Assembly (NCBI GenBank): GCA_052034685.1
Contig: JBPOIH010000011.1
Coordinates: 1 to 64,000 of the forward strand
From: CAYUUR01 sp052034685
Lineage (GTDB): Bacteria; Patescibacteriota; Saccharimonadia; Saccharimonadales; CAYUUR01
Reading direction: 5' to 3'
Length of the DNA: 64,000 nucleotides
In this document: positions 8,964-17,340 of the stretch, in pieces
How the letters are laid out: every line of letters begins with the position of its first letter
How positions within the stretch are numbered: position 1 is the stretch's first letter
Notes under the pieces: model-generated
What the model was told of the DNA's origin: nothing
What the model saw: the letters and a program-made list of their open reading frames with translations, nothing else
Database searches by the model: none
Translations under genes and position numbers: made by a program

Positions 8964-9046
8964 GGCCTCTTCGTCGGGGCGGTCTAGGACACCAGGTTCT
9001 CATCCTGGCCTATAATGAGAACTAGAGTTCGATCGAACTCCGCACC
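8964..9046 (+). pseudogene. tRNA-Glu-like pseudogene
   Basis: Shares GGCCTCTTCGTC and then AGGACACCAGG through the anticodon arm to CATCCTGG with the real tRNA-Glu 103 bases downstream. The D arm is rearranged, and the T arm has become the palindrome GAGTTCGATCGAACTC. The 3' end no longer pairs with the 5' acceptor strand. Alternative helices appear instead: GTTCTCAT/ATGAGAAC and GGGGCGG with CCGCACC. It is either a decayed copy or a tRNA-shaped RNA. Confidence 0.55.
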
Positions 9047-9066
9047 TTTCAACCAGCGCCAACTTT

Positions 9067-9141
9067 GGCCTCTTCGTCTAACGGTTAGGACACCAGGTTC
9101 TCATCCTGGCAATAGGAGTTCGATTCTCCTAGAGGTCACCA
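9067..9141 (+). tRNA. tRNA-Glu (CTC)
   Basis: Acceptor GGCCTCT pairs with AGAGGTC; anticodon arm CCAGG-TTCTCAT-CCTGG places CTC at positions 34-36; T arm AGGAG-TTCGATT-CTCCT. The 3' CCA is encoded (9139-9141). All helices are intact. Confidence 0.95.
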
Positions 9142-9176
9142 TAAAGTAACTTCTGAGGTATTTACAGATGATATCA

Positions 9177-9221
9177 ATCAATAGCTAATTGCCGCACATA
9201 ACTGGCTTGTTTGCTATTGAT
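9177..9221 (+). terminator. Hairpin after tRNA-Glu
   Basis: Nine-base inverted repeat ATCAATAGC/GCTATTGAT with a 27-base loop, followed by TTAATTTCT. Plausible but imperfect terminator for the tRNA transcript. Confidence 0.4.
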
Positions 9222-9243
9222 TTAATTTCTAACTTTTTAAAAG

Positions 9244-9288
9244 ACCGGGCGTGTGTGCGACAATAACTGTACAACTGCCCGGTTTTTT
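9244..9288 (+). promoter_or_regulatory. Leader terminator/attenuator before a nucleotidyltransferase gene
   Basis: ACCGGGC (9244-9250) pairs with GCCCGGT (9277-9283) and is followed directly by a T-run (9283-9288). The structure ends 13 bases before the start codon, with the Shine-Dalgarno GGAG in between. A terminator in this place would keep the downstream gene off unless it is relieved. Confidence 0.5.
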
Positions 9289-9300
9289 AACGGAGAAATT

Positions 9301-10086
9301 ATGAAAACAGAATTAACCCCGTATCAAGATGTAAATGAAGTTCTCACATTACTTTCAACAGGATTAACAAAAGAACTAGGGCGCCAGCTTGTCGGTCTCT
9401 ACCTGACGGGCTCACTTACTTATGGTGATTTTGACAAAGGTAGCAGCGATATTGATTTTCTTGCCGTGCTTTCGAGCCCATTAGCTAATGAGCAGCTAGA
9501 ATCAATCAAAGAGCTGCATCAGCAGATTGGCGAAACGGTACCATTTTGGGCAAAACGCCTCGAAGGCTCGTATATTACGGGCACAATGATCAAGTCGAAG
9601 TCACGTCCCAAAGAAAAAAGACCATATGTGAATGGGGGCAAAGTCAACCTGTTTGAATACGGAAACGAGTGGACAATTAACCTCTTTGCACTGCGGGAAA
9701 CAGGACGAGCGATCGTGGGTCCGGAACCAGCGCAAGTGTTTCCCCTGGTAACCATTGAAGACGTGCGTGAAGCATCAAAGCAAGATTTACTGCAAGGATG
9801 GCAGCCAAAACTGAACGATCCACATCCTTTTAGCCAGGCTGGGTACGACAGTAATCATACCAAAGCGTATGCGGTTCTCACGATGTGTCGCATATTACAC
9901 AGGGCACAGAATGACAATATCGCTTCAAAACGAGTAGCGTCTGCTTGGGTTAAGCTAACGTATCATGAATGGGCTGACATAGTGAGTAAAGCTGAACGTT
10001 GGCACCATGGCGCGGGTATGAGTTCTGATGATGAAGTACGAGACTTTATAAGCTTTACAGTGAAAGAAGTTGTCAAAGCATGCTAA
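9301..10086 (+). CDS. Aminoglycoside nucleotidyltransferase-like protein (ANT/AadA type)
   Basis: The N-terminal nucleotidyltransferase motif GSLTYGDFDKGSSDIDFL (about residues 35-52) has the GS and DxD metal-binding residues of enzymes that adenylylate aminoglycosides. The C-terminal half resembles the DUF4111 domain of AadA proteins (LTMCRILHRAQ, then SKRVASAW). At 261 residues the length fits. ATG at 9301 is chosen because CGGAGAAATT precedes it; an in-frame GTG at 9253 would translate across the leader hairpin. The gene overlaps the next by 7 bases. Drug target and activity are unproven; it could act on another hydroxylated small molecule. Possibly acquired. Confidence 0.8.
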   Translation: MKTELTPYQDVNEVLTLLSTGLTKELGRQLVGLYLTGSLTYGDFDKGSSDIDFLAVLSSPLANEQLESIKELHQQIGETVPFWAKRLEGSYITGTMIKSKSRPKEKRPYVNGGKVNLFEYGNEWTINLFALRETGRAIVGPEPAQVFPLVTIEDVREASKQDLLQGWQPKLNDPHPFSQAGYDSNHTKAYAVLTMCRILHRAQNDNIASKRVASAWVKLTYHEWADIVSKAERWHHGAGMSSDDEVRDFISFTVKEVVKAC

Positions 10087-10652
10087 AGGGGCTTATTAAG
10101 GCAACAAATCCTAAAGTTGGTAATACACGCCTTATCGCTGTTGACGGACATGGTGGCTCTGGTAAATCAACGCTGGCAGCAATGCTTGCAAAGCAGTTCA
10201 ATGCTGAAATAATTCACACTGACGACTTTGCGGGGTGGGACAATCTAGAAAACTGGTGGCCGTTAGTTATTGAACGAGTGTTTGAGCCGATAAAGAATGG
10301 GGCAATTACTTTAAGCTATCCACGCTCAAAGTGGTGGGAATCTCACAATCCAGAACCGGTTGTTGACCAGCCTGTCACTAACATTATGATTTTGGAAGGA
10401 GTTAGCGCGTTGCGCAAAGAGTTTAGGCCGTACATATCGTTCGGCATATTCGTTGATACTCCTGTTGAAGTTTGCCTGCAGCGTGGCTTTGAACGTGATG
10501 CAGGGCAAGATGGTAAGTCTGACGATGAAATAAGACGAATGTGGCGAGAGTGGTACGAAAAAGAAGAATCCTACATGGCTAGAGATAACCCGAAAGAGGC
10601 TGCTGACTTAGTAGTTGACGGGACTGAGTCATTTGAGTGGCAAATCAAGTAG
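10080..10652 (+). CDS. P-loop kinase of the uridine kinase-like family
   Basis: Walker A GHGGSGKST near residue 25, then HTDDF at about 50, characteristic of uridine kinase-like and related small-molecule kinases; LEGVSALR and a Lys/Arg-rich lid region follow. At 190 residues it is near the family minimum. It starts inside the end of the nucleotidyltransferase gene (7-base overlap), so the two are translationally coupled and probably act together or on related substrates. The true substrate cannot be read from the sequence. Confidence 0.8.
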   Translation: MLKGLIKATNPKVGNTRLIAVDGHGGSGKSTLAAMLAKQFNAEIIHTDDFAGWDNLENWWPLVIERVFEPIKNGAITLSYPRSKWWESHNPEPVVDQPVTNIMILEGVSALRKEFRPYISFGIFVDTPVEVCLQRGFERDAGQDGKSDDEIRRMWREWYEKEESYMARDNPKEAADLVVDGTESFEWQIK

Positions 10653-10726
10653 ACTGCCGAGCTAATCGATAACCTGATTACAGAGTTTCTTGTACTAACT
10701 ATAGTGAGGCAACTAAGCTTTGGTTG

Positions 10727-11128
10727 CTATAAATGCAGCAGTGCTAGGTCGTTTTTGTTTATATGAATGAAGCTGAACTTGGTTTGTAGGTTGTGTTGGT
10801 TGATGTAGTTTTGAGTGTGATACATTGTCCAGTTGCAAAATGTGCGGGTCGGTTTTTTGGCCGGAGGAAAGAGTCCCAGGGTGTGCAGCTCTAACTGGTC
10901 TACCCCGCTTTTTACAACCGTGCCACAGTTGAAAGTATTGATGGCGATTGGTTCTTCGCGGGAAGGGCCATCTGTTAAGGCCACTCCTAAGACGCTGTCT
11001 GGCTGATCGTCGAGCAGCTCCGCAAATGCCGCCCAGTCTTGTTTGAGCTGCGAGAAGACAAACACCTCGTCAAATATTTCTTCCAGCTCCGCAATATATG
11101 TAAAAGTCCTAAAGGTATACACCAACAT
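10727..11128 (-). CDS. Pyroglutamyl-peptidase (C15)-like protein, short
   Basis: The 133-residue protein resembles the C-terminal two-thirds of pyrrolidone carboxyl peptidases: EEPIAIN stands where ERxAxN carries the catalytic Glu, FCNWTMYH where the catalytic Cys lies, and FSFIHI where the catalytic His lies. The N-terminal part of the usual fold (about 200-215 residues) is missing, so it may be inactive or minimal. The start at 11128 is preferred over upstream ATGs because TACACT lies six bases before it. It diverges from the methyltransferase gene. The family call is tentative and based on residue pattern only. Confidence 0.5.
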   Translation of the reverse strand: MLVYTFRTFTYIAELEEIFDEVFVFSQLKQDWAAFAELLDDQPDSVLGVALTDGPSREEPIAINTFNCGTVVKSGVDQLELHTLGLFPPAKKPTRTFCNWTMYHTQNYINQHNLQTKFSFIHINKNDLALLHL

Positions 11129-11178
11129 GCAAGTAGTGTAGCGTACCTTTTTTGTAACCCAGATGGTATGATGGCAAG

Positions 11179-11961
11179 ATGGCGACAGATCCCAATACCG
11201 CAAGGCACTACAATACCTATGCTCAAAACTATCATCGGCACGTCTCTGACCCTACCGATAGCACTTTTCATGCTGGCTACGAGAAGCCGGCTATCCGTGC
11301 CCAATTACCTGACCTGACTGGTTTAGAAGTTATAAGCATCGGCTGTGGTAGCGGCGTAGACGCGCGTTGGTTGGCGAATAACGGTGCCAAGCGTGTGGTC
11401 GGAATCGATATCTCAACTGGCTTATTGGACATTGCACGTGCCGAGAATTCTGATATCGAGTTTTTTGAGATGGATATGGAGCAACTCGATTTCCCTGACG
11501 CTAGCTTTGACCTAGCCTACTCGAGCCTGGCGATACATTATGTTGATGATTGGACTAAAGCACTCAAAGAAGCCTATCGGATTTTGCGCCCTGGTTGCCA
11601 GTATGTGTTTTCTTGCGGGCACCCGATTGACAGCGCTATGCAGTACGCCACTGAGGGCAAATACAAATACGCTCGACTTGGCCGTCAGCTAAACCTAGAG
11701 ACCGACGAGCGTATCATTTATGGTGATTACTTGGCTGCGGAAACAGGTGGCGTTATGCCGGTCAAAGGTATCATAAAAGATGTAGAAGTGGTGGTATATC
11801 ACCGGACGTTCAGTAAAATGCTCGAACAGATTCTGGACTCAGGTTTCACGATTGAGCGCGTTATAGAACCACAACCGACCAAAGATGCTGGCGAACACTA
11901 CGAGCAGCTCACTAAGATCCCTACCTTTATGATCTGGAGCTTGCGTAAGCTTAATAGTTAG
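11179..11961 (+). CDS. SAM-dependent methyltransferase, class I
   Basis: Rossmann-fold methyltransferase. Motif I is VISIGCGSGVDARWL (about residues 50-64), the acidic residue ending strand 2 lies in GIDIS, and motif IV is FDLAYSSLAIHYV; the closest general type is the Methyltransf_11/UbiE-like group. The 260-residue length is ordinary. A -10 box TATGAT (11167-11172) is only six bases from ATG, so the mRNA is leaderless. Substrate is unknown. Confidence 0.88.
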   Translation: MATDPNTARHYNTYAQNYHRHVSDPTDSTFHAGYEKPAIRAQLPDLTGLEVISIGCGSGVDARWLANNGAKRVVGIDISTGLLDIARAENSDIEFFEMDMEQLDFPDASFDLAYSSLAIHYVDDWTKALKEAYRILRPGCQYVFSCGHPIDSAMQYATEGKYKYARLGRQLNLETDERIIYGDYLAAETGGVMPVKGIIKDVEVVVYHRTFSKMLEQILDSGFTIERVIEPQPTKDAGEHYEQLTKIPTFMIWSLRKLNS

Positions 11962-11964
11962 ATT

Positions 11965-12396
11965 CTAATGATGATACGGGTGGCCGGCGTTGATGGTGCT
12001 GGAGCGGTAGAGTGTCTCCAGTAATACAACCATAGCGAGGTCATGTGGGAATGTTAGCGCCGACATACTCCACTGTGCATCGCACGCAGTTATGACGTCA
12101 TTTGGCAAACCATCTGGCCCACCGATGATAAAACTCACTTCTCTACCCTCTTGAGCTCGTTTGCTGAGAAAATCTGCCAGCGCCAAGCTACTCATCTGCT
12201 GCGCATTGATAACCAGCGCGACTCTGTAGGTTTGGGCTGTGACGCCCAGAATATGGTTTGCGTCGTAGGCACGCTTGTCCGGGATCTGACTTACGCGTAC
12301 GTCATGTAGTCTCTTGAGTCGTTTTAGGTATTCAGTCCACCCCTGTTTTGCGTAAGCAAACTTGGGCTTCCCGACAGTGACAATGTGTAGTTTCAT
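11965..12396 (-). CDS. rlmH: 23S rRNA (pseudouridine1915-N3)-methyltransferase RlmH
   Basis: SPOUT-class methyltransferase acting on helix 69 of 23S rRNA. MKLHIVTVGK at the N-terminus, FIIGGPDGL near residue 90 (knot and SAM site) and the C-terminal ETLYRSSTINAGHPYHH are diagnostic. Residue 125 region reads LLETLYR where most homologues have EQLYR, a minor change. At 143 residues it is close to the usual 155. TATACT sits six bases before ATG, so it is leaderless. Four bases overlap the 3' end of the upstream umuC gene. Confidence 0.93.
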   Translation of the reverse strand: MKLHIVTVGKPKFAYAKQGWTEYLKRLKRLHDVRVSQIPDKRAYDANHILGVTAQTYRVALVINAQQMSSLALADFLSKRAQEGREVSFIIGGPDGLPNDVITACDAQWSMSALTFPHDLAMVVLLETLYRSSTINAGHPYHH

Positions 12397-13688
12397 GCTT
12401 TTAGTATACGTGCTTCTGGTAATTCGTCCCAGCGGGTGGTCCAGCGTGGTAGTTGAATCTTGCGAATGGGCTGCCAGCTATTGCCGAGGTCTTCGGCCGC
12501 TAAGTACACGGTGCGCTTGCCGTAGCGATTATTGAGTTGGTCGAGGGCTTGCATGCGCTGTGTGCTTGCGTCGTGGTCGCTCGGTTTGACGGTGCCGAGC
12601 AGATCTATCTGCAGAGATTTTTCGGGGATAAAATCATGCAACAACACCCCTGCCCGATGGTATGAGTAGTTAGGGTTAAACTGACGGGTCAACTCTTCGA
12701 CCAGAATACTGGTAATTAATCCAGTATCGGCGGTTGGAAACGGCAGGTCAATGTCACGGCTGACTGCTCGATAGCCTGGTTTAAATCGACTGGTGGTCAT
12801 AAAAAAACTGGCTTTGCGAGCTAGCTGGTGGCTGGCGCGTAGGCGCTGGGTGGTTTTGGCCGCAAAGGTCGCGATGGCGCCTTCTAGGACGTGCAACTGA
12901 TTAGTGTCTTCGCCAAACGTGCGGGTGTTGGCAATGCTCTGCGCAGGCTTGCCTTCGCGGACCAGCGGCAGACAGGCCGTACCGGTTAGTTCCATGACCA
13001 TTTGCCGACCATGAATGCCCATCCAGCTTTGGGCCAGTTGTGGGCGGGTTTGACTGAGCTTCCAGGCGTTGGTGATGTCTTCGGCCTTGAGTCGTGGGGA
13101 TAATCGCCTACCAACGCCCCACACGTCACTGATGGGCGTGCGCTCTAGGTATGGCTGACGCTCTGTTTGGCTGAGTGTAGCGACATCAAGCACGCCGCCA
13201 AGCTCTAATTCTTTCTTGGCGCGTTCACTGGCAAGTTTGGCTAAGGTTTTGCTAGGCGCGATGCCGATTGATACTGGCATGCCGGTCCACTGCAATAGTT
13301 TTGCCCGTACCATTTTGCCCCACGCGGTGTAGTCGTCTATTTGTAGGGCTGATAAGTCCAGGAACGACTCATCAACCGAATAGATTTCGATACGCGGTGT
13401 AATGCTGGTCAGAATGCTGGTAATGCGCCGCGACATGTCGCCGTAGAGTTCAAAGTTGCCACTAAAAGATAACACCTGGTTATCTTTAAAGAATTGTCGC
13501 CACTTAAAGGCTGGCGCACCCATCGGAATGCCCAGGGCTTTGGCTTCGTTGCTCCGCGCTACCACGCAGCCGTCGTTACTGCTGAGTGCTACGACTGGCT
13601 TACCTTCCAGGTCTGGCCTGAAAACGCGCATACAACTGACAAAGAAATTGTTACAGTCAACTAGCGCAAACACAGTGTCTTTGCTCAT
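12393..13688 (-). CDS. umuC: Y-family DNA polymerase, UmuC-like
   Basis: Translesion polymerase subunit. FALVDCNNFFVSCMRVF at the N-terminus holds the first catalytic acidic residue; YSVDESFLDLS (near residue 105) holds the DE pair; SIGIAPSKTLAKLAS is the family motif, and a little-finger domain plus the UmuC C-terminal region end the protein. At 431 residues the length matches UmuC. The start at 13688 forms an ATGA overlap with the UmuD-like gene, the classic umuDC arrangement. Confidence 0.93.
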   Translation of the reverse strand: MSKDTVFALVDCNNFFVSCMRVFRPDLEGKPVVALSSNDGCVVARSNEAKALGIPMGAPAFKWRQFFKDNQVLSFSGNFELYGDMSRRITSILTSITPRIEIYSVDESFLDLSALQIDDYTAWGKMVRAKLLQWTGMPVSIGIAPSKTLAKLASERAKKELELGGVLDVATLSQTERQPYLERTPISDVWGVGRRLSPRLKAEDITNAWKLSQTRPQLAQSWMGIHGRQMVMELTGTACLPLVREGKPAQSIANTRTFGEDTNQLHVLEGAIATFAAKTTQRLRASHQLARKASFFMTTSRFKPGYRAVSRDIDLPFPTADTGLITSILVEELTRQFNPNYSYHRAGVLLHDFIPEKSLQIDLLGTVKPSDHDASTQRMQALDQLNNRYGKRTVYLAAEDLGNSWQPIRKIQLPRWTTRWDELPEARILKA

Positions 13689-14008
13689 ACGCGGTACCTC
13701 CGAATGTGGCTGGTGACCACGCCCCAGGGACGAACGTCGGCTGGTAGTTTGCGGAAGCGGCTCAGGGTGTATTCTTCTTCGTCCCACCAGACCACCACAT
13801 CGTGTGGCTTTGGCTCGAGTGCTTTGTCGATGACGACAATGTCGTCGCCGACTCGCATCAAAAACGTGCTGGCCGGATGTTTGATAAGTAGTGTTGAGAG
13901 ATCAAGTGAAATGATATTGCTATCAGTAGCGGCATTTGGGAAGCCGCGGTGTTCGCTCACGCTTTCGGCGGCATCATCATATGGCGTTTGTGGAAGAGGT
14001 GGCTGCAT
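13685..14008 (-). CDS. UmuD-like protein without protease residues
   Basis: The 107-residue protein aligns by eye with UmuD: GFPNAA corresponds to the region around the cleavage site, LLIKHPASTFLMRVG to the start of the peptidase core, and the end (WGVVTSHIRRYRV) to the UmuD C-terminus. The segment that should read GDSM and hold the catalytic Ser is deleted, and the strand that carries the catalytic Lys (FTVKKL in UmuD) reads YTLSRF. It should be unable to self-cleave. It precedes umuC with a 4-base overlap. AAGGAGT precedes the ATG. No clear LexA box is visible in the 145-base upstream stretch (14009-14152). Confidence 0.7.
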   Translation of the reverse strand: MQPPLPQTPYDDAAESVSEHRGFPNAATDSNIISLDLSTLLIKHPASTFLMRVGDDIVVIDKALEPKPHDVVVWWDEEEYTLSRFRKLPADVRPWGVVTSHIRRYRV

Positions 14009-14152
14009 TACAAAAACTCCTTCATGAGGTTAATAAGAGATGGTTGGTGTCGCTCGGATAGCTCCTCAGCACGACGGGTTTTGTGTAATGAAGCCTGTGA
14101 GTGGAAACGGCAGAACCGAGTACTCACATCGCTAGGGTCTAGTATAAGAAAT

Positions 14153-14533
14153 CTACTTGAGCTTGTCGAGTAGGCCAACGAGTTCTTTGGGGGTCAGCTC
14201 GGCCTTAATTACGTAACCGTCGGCTTGGCGTTCGATGGCGTCGCGGACTTCTTCGCGCTGTTCGAGATTGGTAGTGATAAGGACGCGGGCTTTCAGCTCA
14301 GGCGTTTGGGCAGGGTCGCGCAGGATTTTTAGAATGTCTGTACCGGATAGGCTCGGCACCATAATGTCCAGAAGGATAATGTCGTACTGATTCGTCTGGG
14401 CCGCCTTGAGTCCTTTTACTCCATCGACGAACACAGTGACGTCGTAGCCCGCTTTCGTTAGGGCGCGGGAATAGAGTTCACTTATGAAGTGCTCATCTTC
14501 GATACATAAAACTTTCTTTTTAGTCGCGTTCAT
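14153..14533 (-). CDS. Single-domain response regulator (CheY-like)
   Basis: A 126-residue receiver with no output domain: E12-D13 acidic pocket, phospho-acceptor D56 (LLDIMVP) and the conserved Lys in YVIKAEL. It begins two bases after the stop of the histidine kinase gene and has its own Shine-Dalgarno (AGGAAGT), so the pair is one operon. It probably acts through protein-protein contact. Confidence 0.92.
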   Translation of the reverse strand: MNATKKKVLCIEDEHFISELYSRALTKAGYDVTVFVDGVKGLKAAQTNQYDIILLDIMVPSLSGTDILKILRDPAQTPELKARVLITTNLEQREEVRDAIERQADGYVIKAELTPKELVGLLDKLK

Positions 14534-14535
14534 AG

Positions 14536-16065
14536 TTACTTCCTATACATTGAATGGTTCTTAATCCAGCCGTGCGCCGTGCGTTCGATACCTTGATTAT
14601 TGTTGGTTTTGAGCTCTTCTGCAAGTTTATCGTATGGTTGTAATGTAAAGCCAAAGGTACTACCTTCACCTTCACGAGACTTTACCCAGATATTACCGCC
14701 ATGAGCGGTGACAATTGCTTTGCTCAAGTAGAGACCAAGCCCCGTTCCGCCAATCTGTGCACGGTTGCGGTGATTGCGCTGGAACTTCTCAAACAGGTGC
14801 GGGATAACGGTTTCAGGAATACCCACGCCAAAGTCTTGCACGGTTGTTTCCACCATGCCGTCTTGCGTGAGGTAGGTTTTTACCAGCACCCGATTGCTGT
14901 TGGCGCTATACTTTATGGCATTGTCTATAAGATTCATAACGACTTCGTAAATACTAACAGTATCAGCCGCAACCGTAGGTAGATTTGGGGCGATTTCCCA
15001 TTCGACGACTTTTTTATGAACCTGGACGCGTAGTTTAATGCTTTGGATGGCTTGCTTTACGATTGGCGGCCATGCTTGCTCAGTGAGGTGTAAGGATAGC
15101 TGGTTGCCCTCTACACGCGCTACATTAAGGATATTATTGACGAACGAAGAGAGTTGCTGCGCAGACGCGTTCATTTTGTGCATAAAGCTCTCCATTTCAG
15201 GGTCAAGCTTGCCTGTTAGCTCGTCTTCAAATACCTCAATATAGCCACGAAGCATAGTGAGTGGAGTACGCAATTCATGCACCGCAAGTGCCACAAAGCC
15301 AAGCCCGTCGTCATCTTGACCGTAGGCTTCGCTCCGATCAAAGATGGCCACGATACTCTCAATGCCTGCAGAACTGTCTTTGCTATAGTATGCTGCCATA
15401 TCGAATTGGCGAAAGTGATTGGGGTCATCGGGTGGGTTGAGACGGACTCGCCGCCAGCTGTTAGTACCGGTCACTTTATTTTGCCGACAGGCATCGAGCC
15501 ACGTGCCAAACGTGCTGTCGCCAGAAAAATCTAAACTCATTACACCGCCGAGCTGACTGCCAATTACCTTTTCGGTAGGTTTACCGATGTAGGTCATCGT
15601 CAGGCTGTTTGCGTAGACGATCTCTGATTCTTTGTTCATGGCAATGACAGGCACGGGCATGTTGTCGCAGATGAGCTTAGCAATATCGTCATGTGCCGTG
15701 CTGTCGGCAGGATTTGCTTTACTAGCTGCTTCATACACTTGTCGGGCAAGACTATTGACCAGCTCTTGTCCAACAACACTACTGTCAAGGTTTGGCGCAT
15801 CCATTGATGGATTTGTCGGTGAAATATGGAGCACTGCCCGCCAAACTAAGCCAAGTGGCTTCAGCGCGTAGTTCGTTACTACGCGAGATATGATGAGGAT
15901 AATGCCTACACTAATCGCCAGGAGGATTAGACTAATCAGGGTATCATGACCAGGATAGTACCGACGCGCCAGCCAGCCACCAAAGATAACTAACATGGTG
16001 CAGCCAAGCAGCAATACGAATATAAAGAAGCGAACCTGGCTTTTTAGTTTGTTAAAATGATCCAT
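14536..16065 (-). CDS. Membrane sensor histidine kinase
   Basis: Two N-terminal membrane helices (about residues 11-31 and 38-60) with almost no loop between them, then a PAS-like region (130-250), phosphoacceptor H-box VHELRTP near 270, and ATPase domain with IDNAIKY, DFGVGIP and GGTGLGLYLS. At 509 residues it is ordinary. It is the first gene of a kinase-regulator operon. The signal is unknown; the lack of an external domain suggests membrane or internal sensing. Confidence 0.95.
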   Translation of the reverse strand: MDHFNKLKSQVRFFIFVLLLGCTMLVIFGGWLARRYYPGHDTLISLILLAISVGIILIISRVVTNYALKPLGLVWRAVLHISPTNPSMDAPNLDSSVVGQELVNSLARQVYEAASKANPADSTAHDDIAKLICDNMPVPVIAMNKESEIVYANSLTMTYIGKPTEKVIGSQLGGVMSLDFSGDSTFGTWLDACRQNKVTGTNSWRRVRLNPPDDPNHFRQFDMAAYYSKDSSAGIESIVAIFDRSEAYGQDDDGLGFVALAVHELRTPLTMLRGYIEVFEDELTGKLDPEMESFMHKMNASAQQLSSFVNNILNVARVEGNQLSLHLTEQAWPPIVKQAIQSIKLRVQVHKKVVEWEIAPNLPTVAADTVSIYEVVMNLIDNAIKYSANSNRVLVKTYLTQDGMVETTVQDFGVGIPETVIPHLFEKFQRNHRNRAQIGGTGLGLYLSKAIVTAHGGNIWVKSREGEGSTFGFTLQPYDKLAEELKTNNNQGIERTAHGWIKNHSMYRK

Positions 16066-16083
16066 GCCCCACCATCTACGTCG

Positions 16084-17307
16084 CTATGGCTTTGCGACGA
16101 CAGCTCCTGGATTATCTACGATGGTTATCCAGGTTTGTCCAGGGTTGAGCTGAATGGTTTTACCTTGTGCGTCAGTAAAGGTAAATTGCGAGTTGCGGCT
16201 CAGTTTTTTCCATGTTCCGGTTGTTTTACCGCCATCTTGGAAGACAAACATTTTGCCACTACCAGTAGTTTTGTAGGTCGTGTGGTGATCGTCGTTGGCC
16301 AGTCCTTTGTTCATGACCAGCGCGATGACAACTTTGGGGTTGATTGTCTTGCCAGACTTCTCATCTTTATGGGCCTTGCCTCCCATGCTTCGCTTATAGC
16401 TATTGGTTTTGACATCATAGCCATACTCAATGTTGTAGAGGGTAGAAGAAATATCCATACTAATCTTAGTAACAGTCGGTGGTTTTTCGGCTTTTTCTTC
16501 TTTGCGTTCAAAGCCTTTGAAGTCACCTTTGTCGTACTTGCGAGCTTTCCGTCCGGCGTCGAGCTGCTTCATACTGGTGTACATATTGTGCGGTGCATAA
16601 CGTTCCGGGATGCGCTGGTAGTAGCTGGAGTTATAGAATTGGTCGAGATCTTTGACGCCAAGCGCACGGATTTGCTTGATTGCATCCGGGCTACCTCCTA
16701 CGTGCGCATACATTGCGCCGTAAGGCAGAAGCCAATCGAGGTAATATGGTCGCGAGCTGCGCACCGGGCCAATTCGGGCTGGCTGTGCTTCCTGATACAG
16801 CGCTACAAAGCGAGTAATGCCGCCTTCGGCAACGGCCTCGTAGACAACGCCGGCTTCTGTGAGGCCGGATTGTGGCCGAGCGTCTGGGCTGTTTTCTATC
16901 ATGACCGCTGTAATGCCGCGTTGGTTGAGTTCTGGTTGTACTTGTATGCCTGTCAGCTGTGACGCTTCTGTTGTAGGCTTGGCTTCTTGCGGTGACCCTG
17001 CTGGGGCTACGTAAGTTGTTGGAGTTTTTGCAAATAACTGTGTATACACAAAAAATCCAATAATTCCACCAATTAGTAGCACCAAGAAGACCGCCAGGGC
17101 GATCTGTTTTTTCTTGGAAAGATGGCTCGGCCAGAGTTTGAAAGATCGTTTCTTCTTTGATTTGCTTGGGCTGCCAAGGCCATCAATCGCCATATCCATT
17201 GGTATACCGCCACTCTCTGGTAACGGTGCTGGTGCTGTGTTTTGGGTTTCGGTGTCGTTTTGTTTTGGCGGTTCAACGGGGGTTGAACCAGAAAAGTCTT
17301 CAATCAT
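16084..17307 (-). CDS. DUF3048 (YerB-like) membrane-anchored protein
   Basis: A Pro/Thr-rich cytoplasmic N-terminus (1-60) is followed by one membrane helix (about 68-90) and a large extracytoplasmic domain with the DUF3048 hallmarks: AVMIENSPDARPQSGLTEAG, EGGITRFVALY, IGPVRSSRPYYLDW and GGSP. YerB-type proteins are linked to the cell envelope but their activity is not firmly known. No lipobox is present; anchoring is by the helix. TACAAT seven bases before ATG marks a leaderless start. It precedes the kinase gene by 18 bases. Confidence 0.9.
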   Translation of the reverse strand: MIEDFSGSTPVEPPKQNDTETQNTAPAPLPESGGIPMDMAIDGLGSPSKSKKKRSFKLWPSHLSKKKQIALAVFLVLLIGGIIGFFVYTQLFAKTPTTYVAPAGSPQEAKPTTEASQLTGIQVQPELNQRGITAVMIENSPDARPQSGLTEAGVVYEAVAEGGITRFVALYQEAQPARIGPVRSSRPYYLDWLLPYGAMYAHVGGSPDAIKQIRALGVKDLDQFYNSSYYQRIPERYAPHNMYTSMKQLDAGRKARKYDKGDFKGFERKEEKAEKPPTVTKISMDISSTLYNIEYGYDVKTNSYKRSMGGKAHKDEKSGKTINPKVVIALVMNKGLANDDHHTTYKTTGSGKMFVFQDGGKTTGTWKKLSRNSQFTFTDAQGKTIQLNPGQTWITIVDNPGAVVAKP

Positions 17308-17340
17308 AAGCGCTATTGTAGCAAGCTTTTCGTCTCTGTA

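Noticed and set aside
16057..16962. Plus-strand 301-codon frame
   Set aside because: Lies wholly opposite the DUF3048 and kinase genes, with no ribosome site and a Cys/Trp-rich unlikely composition.
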